Position numbers and translations under genes: made by a program
The notes under the pieces: generated by a model
The model's database searches: none
Seen by the model: the letters and a program-made list of their open reading frames with translations, nothing else
What the model was told of the DNA's origin: nothing
Shown here: positions 1 to 8,113 of the stretch, piece after piece
Layout: every line of letters starts with the position of its first letter
Position numbering within the stretch: position 1 is the first letter of the stretch
NCBI GenBank assembly: GCA_905234045.1
Contig: CAJOGS010000001.1
Location: 1 to 44,419 of the forward strand
From: an uncultured Selenomonadaceae bacterium
GTDB lineage: Bacteria; Bacillota; Negativicutes; Selenomonadales; Selenomonadaceae
DNA: 44,419 bases
Direction: 5' to 3'

Positions 1-100
1 ATTTGTGGATTTTGGAATTTTTCAACAAGCCCTAGTAATTTTGACAAGACAAAGAAAAAGTTCGTTCAATATAAAAAAATAATTTACCAACAACCCCTAG
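1..100. repeat. Left edge: two IS-like terminal repeats
   Basis: Two similar 18-base words, both ending in CCCTAG plus flank, lie at 21-38 and 83-100. Each has an inverted partner at the other edge of the window: 44402-44419 (17 of 18 bases) and 44320-44337 (16 of 18). Read outward from the window they start GGGCTTGTTGAA and GGGTTGTTGGTAAA, which look like insertion-sequence ends following a CTAG target. The simplest reading is that one IS remnant was cut by a second IS whose body lies outside the window. No transposase is visible, so the IS family is not assigned. Confidence 0.5.
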
Positions 101-102
101 CA

Positions 103-834
103 CTTCAAGCTTCTGGCAAGAGGGTTCAACCGTTTTATGACTTAGGAATTAGTAAATCTTTACCCCTAGCTGTCAAATGCTTAGAAAAACTCAATGAAGA
201 TATGGACATTGTTGCTGATAGCATAGTAGATTTAGAAACTTTTATTATGAATACAACACACATCTTATATAAAGACGATAATGTATATAAAGACTTTGAG
301 CATATCATAAATGGCATAGATAACGCTTTATTAAGAGATTCCGACTATCCTCATGTCAAAATGGCAACACCACATCTTATAAATTTATTGGGGACTGTTT
401 ATTTGGAAATGAAAGACTACAAAAATGCTATAAAAAATTTTGAAAGGGCTATTTCATTCGATTCTTTAGGTGCTCTAATGAACTTGAGTAATATGTACAG
501 GGATGGACTTGGAATAGACCAAGATAAGAAAATAGCCTTTATGTTAAAGAAAAAAGTGGCTGATTTGGTTATAAGCGGCTACGCAAGTGATTGGTGGGAT
601 TTATCTGTTGTTGAGGAAAGAACCTTGATGGAGACATTATATGAAGTAGCTGAATCTTATCATTATGGTATCGGTACTAACCAATCTTTCGACGAAGCTG
701 TTAAATACTATAGCTGTATTACGGATACCTTGGGGATATTAATTTTTTTACCGCAAGAATTTATAAAGGAAATAGTTGCAAAAGCAAATGATGCCATTTG
801 CGAAATAGCTAAATTAAAACCCGACGTTAAATAA
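103..834 (+). CDS. TPR/Sel1-like repeat protein, 5' truncated
   Basis: This protein carries tetratricopeptide/Sel1-type helical repeats, probably for protein-protein contacts. One TPR unit reads LINLLGTVYLEMKDYKNAIK, followed by a Sel1-like unit (NMYRDGLGIDQDKKIAFML). The first ATG with plausible downstream coding is at 202, but it has no Shine-Dalgarno sequence, and the frame stays open to base 1 with protein-like composition from about 103. I therefore think the original 5' end was lost to the IS-like sequence at 83-100. The start given is the first codon after that junction. The gene ends just before a bidirectional terminator. It resembles the Sel1 proteins at 20.6 and 27.7 kb in type but is not an evident copy of them. 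Target unknown. Confidence 0.6.
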   Translation, partial: LQASGKRVQPFYDLGISKSLPLAVKCLEKLNEDMDIVADSIVDLETFIMNTTHILYKDDNVYKDFEHIINGIDNALLRDSDYPHVKMATPHLINLLGTVYLEMKDYKNAIKNFERAISFDSLGALMNLSNMYRDGLGIDQDKKIAFMLKKKVADLVISGYASDWWDLSVVEERTLMETLYEVAESYHYGIGTNQSFDEAVKYYSCITDTLGILIFLPQEFIKEIVAKANDAICEIAKLKPDVK

Positions 835-872
835 ATTTAATTTTGTCAGTTAATAAATAAGTCGATAAAGCC

Positions 873-912
873 AAAATCCTTGCCCACAGTGGTGTGAACA
901 AGGATTTTTTAT
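873..912. terminator. Bidirectional rho-independent terminator
   Basis: A perfect 10-base stem (873-882 with 899-908) encloses a 16-base loop, with a T-run on the plus side and an A-run on the other side. It sits between the convergent TPR gene and integrase gene and can serve both. Confidence 0.75.
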
Positions 913-925
913 TGCCATAAAAATT

Positions 926-1867
926 TTAACTAAAAATAGCATCTGCAACAGTCTGTTCACTTTTATTCTTCATTCTCTCTATTGCATGACTGTAAATTAA
1001 TGTTGTGTTGATGTTGGAATGGCGAAGAACTTGTTGAACTTGAAGCAACGGCACACCATTCAACAGAGCTTGCGTTGCAGCTGTATGCCGAAGACTATGG
1101 GCGGTATGTCTGTTATCATCAATAGAAATTTCTCTAAGTTTAGTTTTTACAAGCTTGCTGATGGACTGCGTTTCCATCCTCTGATTAAAATTTCTGCGTG
1201 ATGTTGAAGTGAAAAGCGGTTCGTCAGCATTTAGATTTTTTCTGGTTGCAAGGTATTCTTTGATAAAATTATTGACCTGAGAGGCAACGAGTACTTTTGC
1301 AGATTTTTCATCGTGTCCTTTGCCTTGAATTGCAAGATAAACATCTTCACCAAAAGTATGGAGGTCTCCTACATCTGCTCTAACTACTTCAATAGTACGA
1401 AGTCCGGCTGTCATCATTAATGAAATAATGGCGCGGTCGCGTAAACCTTTGGGATTTGAAATATCAATCGTATTTAGCAACGCCTGACATTGGTTAATTG
1501 TCAAGGCGTCTTTTTTATGTTCTGAATCTGTTTTTGGGCTTTTGATATGTTCGGCAATGTTGGGATAGATATTATTTTGAGCGAGAAATTTGAAAAATAA
1601 TTTAACTGCAATAATGTACAACTGCACCGATGACGGTTTATGTGTCTGATTAAGACATTCTCTCCAGTTTTCAATATCAGAGCGCGTTGGTTGAAAAATT
1701 TTATTCTCGTTAAGAAATTTTAAGAGCTGTTTAATCGCTTTTAGATAAGTATACTGAGAAGATTGGCGAACGTCGGAAAATTTCAGCCACTTTTCTATCA
1801 GCGATTCCGTAAATTTATTTTCTGTAACAAATACTTCAGCAGGATTTAAATTTATAATTTCTTGCAT
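926..1867 (-). CDS. Tyrosine recombinase / phage-type integrase (XerC/D-like)
   Basis: Site-specific DNA recombinase that cuts and rejoins DNA through a covalent phosphotyrosine intermediate; likely the integrase or dimer resolvase of this element. About 313 residues, normal for XerC/D-like enzymes. The N-terminal part (about 15-100) is a SAM-like core-binding domain. The catalytic set is intact: Arg in TAGLRTIEV, Lys in the GKG hairpin, HSLRH, LRHSN, and the nucleophile Tyr in LIYSH. The start is placed at the ATG at 1867 because AGGTGA lies 6 bases upstream; a GTG at 1876 overlaps that site. It is read from a TATAAT promoter at about 1957. No tRNA or evident att site is adjacent, so I cannot say where it integrates. 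Confidence 0.9.
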   Translation of the reverse strand: MQEIINLNPAEVFVTENKFTESLIEKWLKFSDVRQSSQYTYLKAIKQLLKFLNENKIFQPTRSDIENWRECLNQTHKPSSVQLYIIAVKLFFKFLAQNNIYPNIAEHIKSPKTDSEHKKDALTINQCQALLNTIDISNPKGLRDRAIISLMMTAGLRTIEVVRADVGDLHTFGEDVYLAIQGKGHDEKSAKVLVASQVNNFIKEYLATRKNLNADEPLFTSTSRRNFNQRMETQSISKLVKTKLREISIDDNRHTAHSLRHTAATQALLNGVPLLQVQQVLRHSNINTTLIYSHAIERMKNKSEQTVADAIFS

Positions 1868-1956
1868 TTGATTCACCTGCCATTTTCAAAAATTGAGATT
1901 TTAATTGAAATTTTATTAAAAAAATAATCGACTTGCTTATCTTTGGGGATTGATAA

Positions 1957-1985
1957 ATTATATCAAAAAGAGCCTGAAAAACCAA
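1957..1985 (-). promoter_or_regulatory. Sigma-70-like promoter of the integrase
   Basis: On the minus strand a perfect TATAAT (1957-1962) lies 17 bases from TTGGTT (1980-1985), upstream of the integrase. The rest of 1868-2110 has no convincing gene. A short minus-strand reading frame containing EVQKRSKTKYR is seen near 2000-2060, but it has a stop immediately after and no good start. Confidence 0.5.
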
Positions 1986-2110
1986 GACAAACTATAGAAA
2001 AGTACCCTTACCTGTATTTTGTTTTTGACCTTTTTTGCACTTCACTAGAATGAATTTCGTATAAAAAATCGCCTCCATAACAGAGACAATTTTAATTTTG
2101 TGCAGTGTTT

Positions 2111-2362
2111 TCATTCATTATCGCTGGATTTGAAAAGTTCATCCTCCGTTTTGCTGATAAGACATTCGAGGCGTTCAATCGCAAATCCTAATTCGTTTGT
2201 AGCATTTTCAATAAATTCAACACACTCTTTAACATCAGATATTTTGCAGTCACATTCGTCATTGATAATATCAAGTGCTTCATTGGCGTTGTCCTGAGAC
2301 TGTTGTAACAATTCCAATATTGATTGCAAATCTTCTAAATGTTTTTTCGGCATTCTTTTCAT
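2111..2362 (-). CDS. Small acidic coiled-coil protein, unknown function
   Basis: An 83-residue protein with a clear Shine-Dalgarno (AGGAGA, 9 bases before the ATG). It is almost wholly helical, rich in Glu/Asp/Leu/Ile with heptad-like spacing (ILELLQQSQDNANEALDII), and has a single Cys-rich spot (DECDC). No catalytic motif or membrane segment. Its ribosome-binding site lies inside the end of the upstream ATPase fragment (3 bases between the genes), so the two look translationally coupled. It could have been a partner of the ATPase now lost. I do not recognise the family. Confidence 0.6.
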   Translation of the reverse strand: MKRMPKKHLEDLQSILELLQQSQDNANEALDIINDECDCKISDVKECVEFIENATNELGFAIERLECLISKTEDELFKSSDNE

Positions 2363-2365
2363 TTT

Positions 2366-2500
2366 TTATTTTCTCCTTTTCGTGTTAATTTCCTTAAATC
2401 CAGTTATTTCACCTACAAAAATATTTATTCCTGTAGATACGTCAATTTGAATATTTTCAAATACTGTATAATTTTTTAATGACAAAGTCTGGATATTCAT
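2366..2500 (-). pseudogene. N-terminal fragment of a RecF/SMC-like AAA ATPase
   Basis: A 44-codon frame reads MNIQTLSLKNYTVFENIQID followed by VSTGINIFVGE. This is the usual start of RecF/OLD/SMC-type ATPases (beta strand LKNY.vFEn, then the strand leading into Walker A GENGTGKT). Here the frame passes into ITGFKEINTKRRK and stops, so Walker A and everything after it are missing. The fragment keeps a start codon and a purine-rich upstream region and may still be translated, coupling the next gene. Most likely a deletion remnant. The motif match is mine by eye; no search was run. Confidence 0.55.
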
Positions 2501-2876
2501 CAAGTTCTCATCTCACTTAAAAATCAGTTTAAATTATTATATCACGAATGCTCAATATTTTATATCAAGGGTATTTTACAAAATGTAGTAATGAACGACA
2601 AATGAACGAGAGTGTCCGAAATTTTGTGTAAGTCCGAGTAAGAATCGCGCCAACACGCCAAGTAAATCTCAACTTACACAAAAAAATTTACACAATCACA
2701 TGAAACGTCTTTTATATTAATTACATATTGGAATTATTTTATTTTTTTATTAATTTTTTTTAGTCTCCATTAAAAATTATGTACACTACGTTCATATATA
2801 CCCGTAAACCCACATTACAACTAACTTTCCGCCTTGAACACAGCTTAAATTTACGTTCATTTTTGTTCAACAACGT
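2501..2876. other. Intergenic region with inverted repeat and GAAC/GTTC words
   Basis: This 376-base stretch has no supported gene. It contains a perfect 10-base inverted repeat (TTTGTGTAAG at 2623-2632, its complement at 2673-2682, 40 bases apart). There are also several GTTCA/TGAAC words around 2590-2615 and 2840-2890. A TATAAT on the minus strand near 2532-2537 could start the 2500-to-2111 unit. The repeats could bind a regulator or recombinase, but nothing shows which. Confidence 0.35.
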
Positions 2877-3521
2877 TCAAATCTGTTCAAGTTTTTTATC
2901 TCCAACTACCAATCTTAAATCTTGCTCGCGGAAATAAGGTACTACAGCTTCATTAGGATATTTGACGCCATATATCACTGTGTGATGTTCTTCTGTCCCG
3001 TCAACCTCAACGTTTACAATTTCTCCGACTTTTCCTTGCCAAATTTCCGGTCTATCTTCTGACGGATTCAAATAAACAATCATATTGTTATACCAAGAAA
3101 ATTCATTGTCGCATTTTTTAAACCAACGAATTTTTTTCTCATAACAGTAATTTATTTCATCCAGTGACATGTGATTATCTATATGGACACTGCAAACTTC
3201 TCCATTTATTTCAATGTCAGTTTTCACACTTCGCGCTTTCGGAATAACTTTGACTTTATCTCCTATTTCGTATTTTGTATTGATGACTATTTCTCGAAAT
3301 GCATCTTTCTTATTTTTGCGTGTTAAAATTTTTAAATCTTCCGCTTTAAAGCATGGCTTAAATGGCTCGCGCAAAAATTCTACTATGTACACTGCTTGAC
3401 ACAAGTCTATTCCCATTTCCACGATTTTACCAATTCTGCCTTCCCAGTTATCGTTATGCTCTCCGGCTAAAATTTTTACTTTATCGCCAATATCAAATTC
3501 TGTTGGAAACGTCATTTTCAT
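2877..3521 (-). CDS. Protein with repeated SH3/KOW-like beta modules
   Basis: A 214-residue protein built of small beta-barrel-like units. Unit 1 (about 9-67) has IGDKVKIL, then WEGRIGKIVEMG and FKAEDLKIL. A second IGDKVKV motif lies at about 84-93. The final unit (about 160-206) has WQGKVGEIV and FREQDLRLV. These resemble SH3-like/KOW folds, which bind nucleic acid or protein; no enzyme motif is seen. Its ATG overlaps the stop of the AAA+ ATPase gene by 4 bases, so the two are made together and the protein is probably a partner or adaptor of that ATPase. Function unknown. Confidence 0.6.
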   Translation of the reverse strand: MKMTFPTEFDIGDKVKILAGEHNDNWEGRIGKIVEMGIDLCQAVYIVEFLREPFKPCFKAEDLKILTRKNKKDAFREIVINTKYEIGDKVKVIPKARSVKTDIEINGEVCSVHIDNHMSLDEINYCYEKKIRWFKKCDNEFSWYNNMIVYLNPSEDRPEIWQGKVGEIVNVEVDGTEEHHTVIYGVKYPNEAVVPYFREQDLRLVVGDKKLEQI

Positions 3522-5605
3522 ATCGAATTACTCCTTTGTTTAAAACCAATTATATTTTGCGATTTATCATACTGTCCGACTACATTTACTTCAAAATCTT
3601 CAACTTCCAATTTTAAAAGTTCTTCACGCCCAATTTCTTTTCCCTCATTTTCAATCAAGATTCGCTGAGATTGTTTCATTAATGCCTGTTCCAATAAATT
3701 GCGGACAAATCTTCCATTTCCAAAATCTTCTTGATTTTGAACTTTGGAAAAAATTTCGCGGCATTTATTTTCAATTTCAGTATTTAATTCAAATCCTTTA
3801 TTTTTCGCCATAAGCCGAAGAATTTGTAAAAGTTCCTCAGTATTATAATTTGGAAAATCTACATGGAACGCTATTCTACTTCTTAAGCCTTCATTCTTTG
3901 ACAAAAAATTTTTCATTTTGTCGGGATAACCTGCAAATATTACTATTACATCGTCTCGATGATTTTCCATTTCTTGCACTATTGTATTTATTGCCTCATC
4001 GCCATAACTTCCTTCCCAGTGCTCTACAAGCGAATAGGCTTCATCAATGAACAGCACTCCGCCTTTGGCAAGTTTAAACTGATGTTTTACTTTTGGCGCA
4101 GTGTGTCCTACATATTCACCTACTAAATCTGCGCGTCCACATTCAATAAATTCGCCTGTTTGTAAAATTCCTTCCTTGCTCATTATTTCTGCCAATAACC
4201 TTGCCACCGTAGTCTTCGCACTTCCTGGATTGCCAGTAAATACCATGTGCATACTTGTTTTTTGTTGTTCCAAGCCTATTGATGATCTTATTTTTTGAAT
4301 TTTGGCATTGCCTATTATTTGACTGATGATTTTTTTGATTTCATTCAGTCCAATCATATCTTGCAATTTTTGATAGGCATCTTTGGCGTTGATTTCTTCT
4401 TTGGCAACCATAAGACGACTAATTTTTCTATACGCGGTGTATGTATTATTTCTCAAGCTGTCATTCAGCATTGATTCACAAATTTCGTGTATATCTGACG
4501 GGTAAAATGTAACTTTACCGCCAATATACGCCTCTACTTCATTGACTTTGTACTGCATATTGTTTTTTTGTATAAGTTCATCAAGATATTTCAATGCCTC
4601 AGCCTTGTTGCCAGTTCCTTCTTTAATTTCTACCATGTAAATATCTTCCTGTAGAGAACGTATTAATTTTGTTGAAAAGCCGGGATTTTCCGTTACTTCC
4701 AAAAAGATAAACAATGTATTGCGCTGATATTTTTTTACCTGCTTTTCAATATCTTTTACTACTCGTTCATAACAGGTAGCGTAATTTTTATGCTCCTCTT
4801 TAGATCCGCGCAATTCAATTATTATTGTGTTCCCTGCGGACTGGTCAAAAATATTGTATAAATCGCTTTCACTGTAGCAATTTTCCCCTATTTCTGTAAT
4901 CAAACTTATACAACGCCCGACCAATCTTTTATTTTCGTAAAGTGCTTGGCAAAGTAATTCTGCCATTTGTTTTGCTCCATACGCATTTTTTGCCAAAAAT
5001 TTGTAATGCACTGGATGACCATAAAAATTTTTCGGATTTTCGGCTGAATAAATTCTTTCCAATTCTTCCATTAATGTTTTGTCAGCCATTAACTTTTTAG
5101 CTTTAGTCATTGCTTGCTCAAGAGTCAAAGACTCGCCGGAAAATAAATTTTCTTCAATTTTAAATTCTTCGTTTCGATAATAATCCAGTGAAAAATTCCT
5201 ATGCTTTTCTATATTTCCACGTTCCCAACTGCTTCTATATGTTAAATAATCCGCTTTATTTGCTACCTCTAAACATTTTTGCGCTTGAAATGGCGTTATT
5301 TCGTGCAGATTTTTTACTTTGAGATTTTTTAAAATATATCTGTCGGAAAAAACTTTTTTCAAGATTTTTATTAAACTTGCGCTATTTATTCTCAACAATG
5401 AATCTACGCCTACAACTATTTTAAATTCTCCTATTTTTGCATTATAAATCGAAATAACTGTTGTGGCTGATATTTCTATAAGCATTTCATTTAAATCTTT
5501 TATTATTGCCTCTCCCCAATTTCTCTTCATATTTGTTTTCAGTTCTTCGATTACTGTTCCTTCGCCGGAACTGTCAAATGTTATGTGACAATCATAAAAT
5601 TGCAT
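3518..5605 (-). CDS. SpoVK/CbbX-family AAA+ ATPase with long N-terminal region
   Basis: A 695-residue ATPase. The C-terminal AAA+ module (about 408-650) matches the SpoVK/CbbX/EccA clade: Walker A GNPGSAKT (458-465), Walker B GVLFIDEAYSL (from 516), the glycine-rich pore region EYVGHTAPK, arginine finger GLRSR (573-577) and sensor 2 GNGRFVRN (629-636). Residues 190-400 look like a second, degenerate ATPase domain without Walker A. Residues 1-150 are unrecognised. Family members remodel protein complexes. Good Shine-Dalgarno (GGGAGG). It overlaps the SH3-like gene downstream and is divergent from the DUF4143 ATPase. Substrate unknown. The pairing with an SH3-like protein is not one I know. Confidence 0.8.
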   Translation of the reverse strand: MQFYDCHITFDSSGEGTVIEELKTNMKRNWGEAIIKDLNEMLIEISATTVISIYNAKIGEFKIVVGVDSLLRINSASLIKILKKVFSDRYILKNLKVKNLHEITPFQAQKCLEVANKADYLTYRSSWERGNIEKHRNFSLDYYRNEEFKIEENLFSGESLTLEQAMTKAKKLMADKTLMEELERIYSAENPKNFYGHPVHYKFLAKNAYGAKQMAELLCQALYENKRLVGRCISLITEIGENCYSESDLYNIFDQSAGNTIIIELRGSKEEHKNYATCYERVVKDIEKQVKKYQRNTLFIFLEVTENPGFSTKLIRSLQEDIYMVEIKEGTGNKAEALKYLDELIQKNNMQYKVNEVEAYIGGKVTFYPSDIHEICESMLNDSLRNNTYTAYRKISRLMVAKEEINAKDAYQKLQDMIGLNEIKKIISQIIGNAKIQKIRSSIGLEQQKTSMHMVFTGNPGSAKTTVARLLAEIMSKEGILQTGEFIECGRADLVGEYVGHTAPKVKHQFKLAKGGVLFIDEAYSLVEHWEGSYGDEAINTIVQEMENHRDDVIVIFAGYPDKMKNFLSKNEGLRSRIAFHVDFPNYNTEELLQILRLMAKNKGFELNTEIENKCREIFSKVQNQEDFGNGRFVRNLLEQALMKQSQRILIENEGKEIGREELLKLEVEDFEVNVVGQYDKSQNIIGFKQRSNSI

Positions 5606-5725
5606 TTTCGTTACCTCCCATCTTCAAAAATATTTTAACAAATCAAATGTACATATTTTTTTACATTCTCTGCCTTTACTTTCAGATAAATTAATGTTAT
5701 TCTAGCTATGATTGGAGGTGATTTT

Positions 5726-6937
5726 TTGATTTACAGACCTTTATATATGAATAAAATTCTGTCTTTTTTTGATACGCCTTTCGTAAAAATTATTACCGGC
5801 ATCCGGCGTTGCGGTAAATCCACTATTTTAAAAATGATTCAAGGTAAACTTTTGGAGCGCAACATTAAGCCGGAACAAATTTTATTTTACCGTTTTGATT
5901 CTCTTGAACTTGAAAATCTCAAAAATTCCGCCGATATGTACAATGAAATTAAATCTAACCTTCACCCTTCGGATAAAACTTATCTTTTACTTGACGAAGT
6001 GCAGGAAGTTCAGAACTGGGAAAAAGTTGTTAATTCTTTAATGACCGATTTTAACGTTGATATTTTCGTTACCGGCTCTAATTCCAGAATGCTCTCTGCT
6101 GAAATTTCAACTTATCTTACTGGGCGTTATGTTTCTTTTAAAATTTTCCCACTAACTTTTTCGGAATATATGAACTTCAGACAGGCTTACTCAAAACCTG
6201 ACAATATTAAAGCTGAATTTGCAAGATTTATTCGTTTCGGCGGTTTTCCCGCTGTCCATACACACGATTTTAATTTGGACGAAGTTTATACTATTGCCCG
6301 CGATATTTATAATTCAACCATTTTTACTGACATTGTTAAACGTAATCAAATTCGCAAGATTGACCAGCTTGAAAGAATCGTTAAATATTTATTTGACAAC
6401 ATCGGACAAACTTTTTCGGCGACTTCCATTTCTAAATATATCAGAAGTCAGAATCGTACTTTGGACACCGAAACTATTTACAATTATCTTGATAATTTAG
6501 AAAAGGCGTTTATTATTTACCGCTGCCAACGTTACGACATCAAGGGCAAGGCTTTTTTGAAGTCTCAAGAAAAATTTTACATCGCTGACCTTGCTTTAAA
6601 ACATTCTGTACTTGGTTACAACCCCAATGACATTGCCACTGCTATTGAAAATATTATCTACATTGAACTTTCTGCCAGAGGTTACACTGTCAGTGTCGGC
6701 AAACTTGACGATTTTGAAATTGATTTTATCGCTGAAAAATCTAACGACAAAATTTACATTCAAGTTACATATTCTATCAACAGCCCAGAAACTGAAAAAC
6801 GCGAGTATGATAATCTTTTAAAAATCAAAGACAACTATCCCAAATTTGTACTGCGTATGGATGATTTTGCTGAATCAAACTACAAAGGAATTAAAACTTT
6901 ACATATTTCCGATTTTCTCTTGAGCGATTATTTTTGA
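5726..6937 (+). CDS. AAA_14/DUF4143 family ATPase
   Basis: About 403 residues. The N-terminal P-loop domain has GIRRCGKST (Walker A), YLLLDEVQEVQNW (Walker B) and TGSNSRML, all typical of the AAA_14 family. The C-terminal DUF4143 part has GYTVSVGKLDDFEIDFIAE, a PD-(D/E)XK-like strand pattern. The family is very common in anaerobes, often in multiple copies; its role is not established. The start is set at TTG 5726 because GGAGGTGAT lies 3 bases upstream; an ATG at 5708 precedes that ribosome-binding site and is unlikely to be used. Codons end mostly in T, unlike genes right of 15.6 kb. Confidence 0.85.
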   Translation: MIYRPLYMNKILSFFDTPFVKIITGIRRCGKSTILKMIQGKLLERNIKPEQILFYRFDSLELENLKNSADMYNEIKSNLHPSDKTYLLLDEVQEVQNWEKVVNSLMTDFNVDIFVTGSNSRMLSAEISTYLTGRYVSFKIFPLTFSEYMNFRQAYSKPDNIKAEFARFIRFGGFPAVHTHDFNLDEVYTIARDIYNSTIFTDIVKRNQIRKIDQLERIVKYLFDNIGQTFSATSISKYIRSQNRTLDTETIYNYLDNLEKAFIIYRCQRYDIKGKAFLKSQEKFYIADLALKHSVLGYNPNDIATAIENIIYIELSARGYTVSVGKLDDFEIDFIAEKSNDKIYIQVTYSINSPETEKREYDNLLKIKDNYPKFVLRMDDFAESNYKGIKTLHISDFLLSDYF

Positions 6938-6969
6938 GGAGAAAATTATATAAAAAATTTGAATATTGA

Positions 6970-7054
6970 TACCGGTAACTAAATCAAAATTATTATGGTG
7001 GACGTCCACCGACCTTGTCCACCTTTTTATGTTACACTGTGTTTCACGCCATTT
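6970..7054. repeat. GTGGAC palindrome plus 38-base repeat copy
   Basis: Contains TACCGGTAAC (6970-6979), the same word as in the primase-gene array at 11.4 kb; a perfect 14-base palindrome built on GTGGAC-GTCCAC (6997-7010); and a 38-base repeat (7017-7054) that begins GTCCAC and ends TTTCACGCCATTT. The 38-base unit recurs at 15435-15474 in the same orientation and at 15083-15120 inverted. It lies upstream of the WYL regulator, so it may also act as an operator. Confidence 0.7.
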
Positions 7055-7132
7055 GTAAAATAATTATCAGACAATTTGACTGTTTGATTTTTTCATACAG
7101 TACAATTAATTTTTTGAAAGGAAGTTATAAAA

Positions 7133-8113
7133 ATGTTTGGTCTTGGTACTAAAAAAATGTTAAACATCATGATTTTAAAAATTTTAGAGCAGTATTCTGA
7201 TGAACACCGCCCATTAACTCAAAAAAGAATTTTGGAGCTTTTAGATTTGGAATATGGCATGAAGTGCGACCGCCGTTCTGTTAAATCAAATTTAATTTCT
7301 CTAAAAGAAATGGGCTACGACATCAACATTAGAAAAGGCGTTTATATTCGCCGTGATTTTGAAGAAGCCGAACTTCGTATGCTTATTGACAGCGTGCTTT
7401 TTTCTAAAACTCTTTCAAAATCTCAGGCTAAACGCCTTATTGAAAAATTAAAAAATCTCGGCTCCAATCAATTCAGTGCTAAAGTTAATCATATTTGCAA
7501 TTTGCCTGAACTTCAGCACTCCGACAATACTCAGGTAATGAATAATCTGGATACTCTTAACTTCGCCATTACAAAGCGGCGCAAAGTCAGTTTTATTTAT
7601 AACAGCTACGGCACTGATTTTAAACTTCATCCTCGCAGGGAAGAACCTTACATTGTCAGCCCTTACCAAATGGCAGCTACTAACGGGCGTTATTACTTGA
7701 TTGCCAATACCGACGACCACGACAATATTTCACATTACCGCATTGACAAAATGACTGATGTTAAATTGTCTAAATATCCCGTAAAAACTCGACGCTCGAT
7801 TCCGGAACTTTCCAACGGCTTTAGCCTTCCAAAACATATGGCAGAGCATATTTATATGTTCAGTGGCGAAAGTATTGGCGTTAAATTCTGGACTTCAGAA
7901 ACTATGATGGACTCTCTTATTGATTGGTTCGGTAAAGATTTTAAAATCTTAGAAAAAATCGACGGCAAAATTTTAGTCAGCGTTAAAGTCAATGAAACTG
8001 CCATGAAATTTTGGGCTATGCAATACGGCGAAAATATTGAAATTATTGAACCTTTATCACTTCGTGAAACTATTAGAACTACTGCTGAATCTATCGCCGC
8101 TTCTCATAATTAA
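7133..8113 (+). CDS. WYL-domain transcriptional regulator
   Basis: A 326-residue regulator. The N-terminal winged helix (about 5-65: QKRILELLDLEYGMKCDRRS, then VKSNLISLKEMGYDI) is DeoR-like. The WYL domain (about 140-215) has IVSPYQMAATNGRYYLIANT and ISHYRIDKM. The C-terminal WCX-like extension (about 230-320) follows. WYL proteins sense nucleic acid or nucleotide ligands and often control phage-defence or DNA-damage genes. Shine-Dalgarno AAAGGAAG, 10 bases upstream. Its last 57 bases overlap the 3' end of the Fic gene on the other strand. It is a natural candidate to control the leftward TPR-ARH-Fic operon or the repeat-bearing region just upstream of itself. Confidence 0.85.
   Translation: MFGLGTKKMLNIMILKILEQYSDEHRPLTQKRILELLDLEYGMKCDRRSVKSNLISLKEMGYDINIRKGVYIRRDFEEAELRMLIDSVLFSKTLSKSQAKRLIEKLKNLGSNQFSAKVNHICNLPELQHSDNTQVMNNLDTLNFAITKRRKVSFIYNSYGTDFKLHPRREEPYIVSPYQMAATNGRYYLIANTDDHDNISHYRIDKMTDVKLSKYPVKTRRSIPELSNGFSLPKHMAEHIYMFSGESIGVKFWTSETMMDSLIDWFGKDFKILEKIDGKILVSVKVNETAMKFWAMQYGENIEIIEPLSLRETIRTTAESIAASHN

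Noticed and set aside
1990-2075. Short minus-strand frames containing EVQKRSKTKYR or MEAIFYTKFILVKCKKGQ
   Set aside because: The wording seems familiar from other genomes, but the frames are short, broken by a stop and lack a good start, so I cannot support a gene.
7448-7720. 90-codon minus-strand frame inside the WYL gene
   Set aside because: A shadow of the WYL reading frame, without ribosome-binding site or domain.
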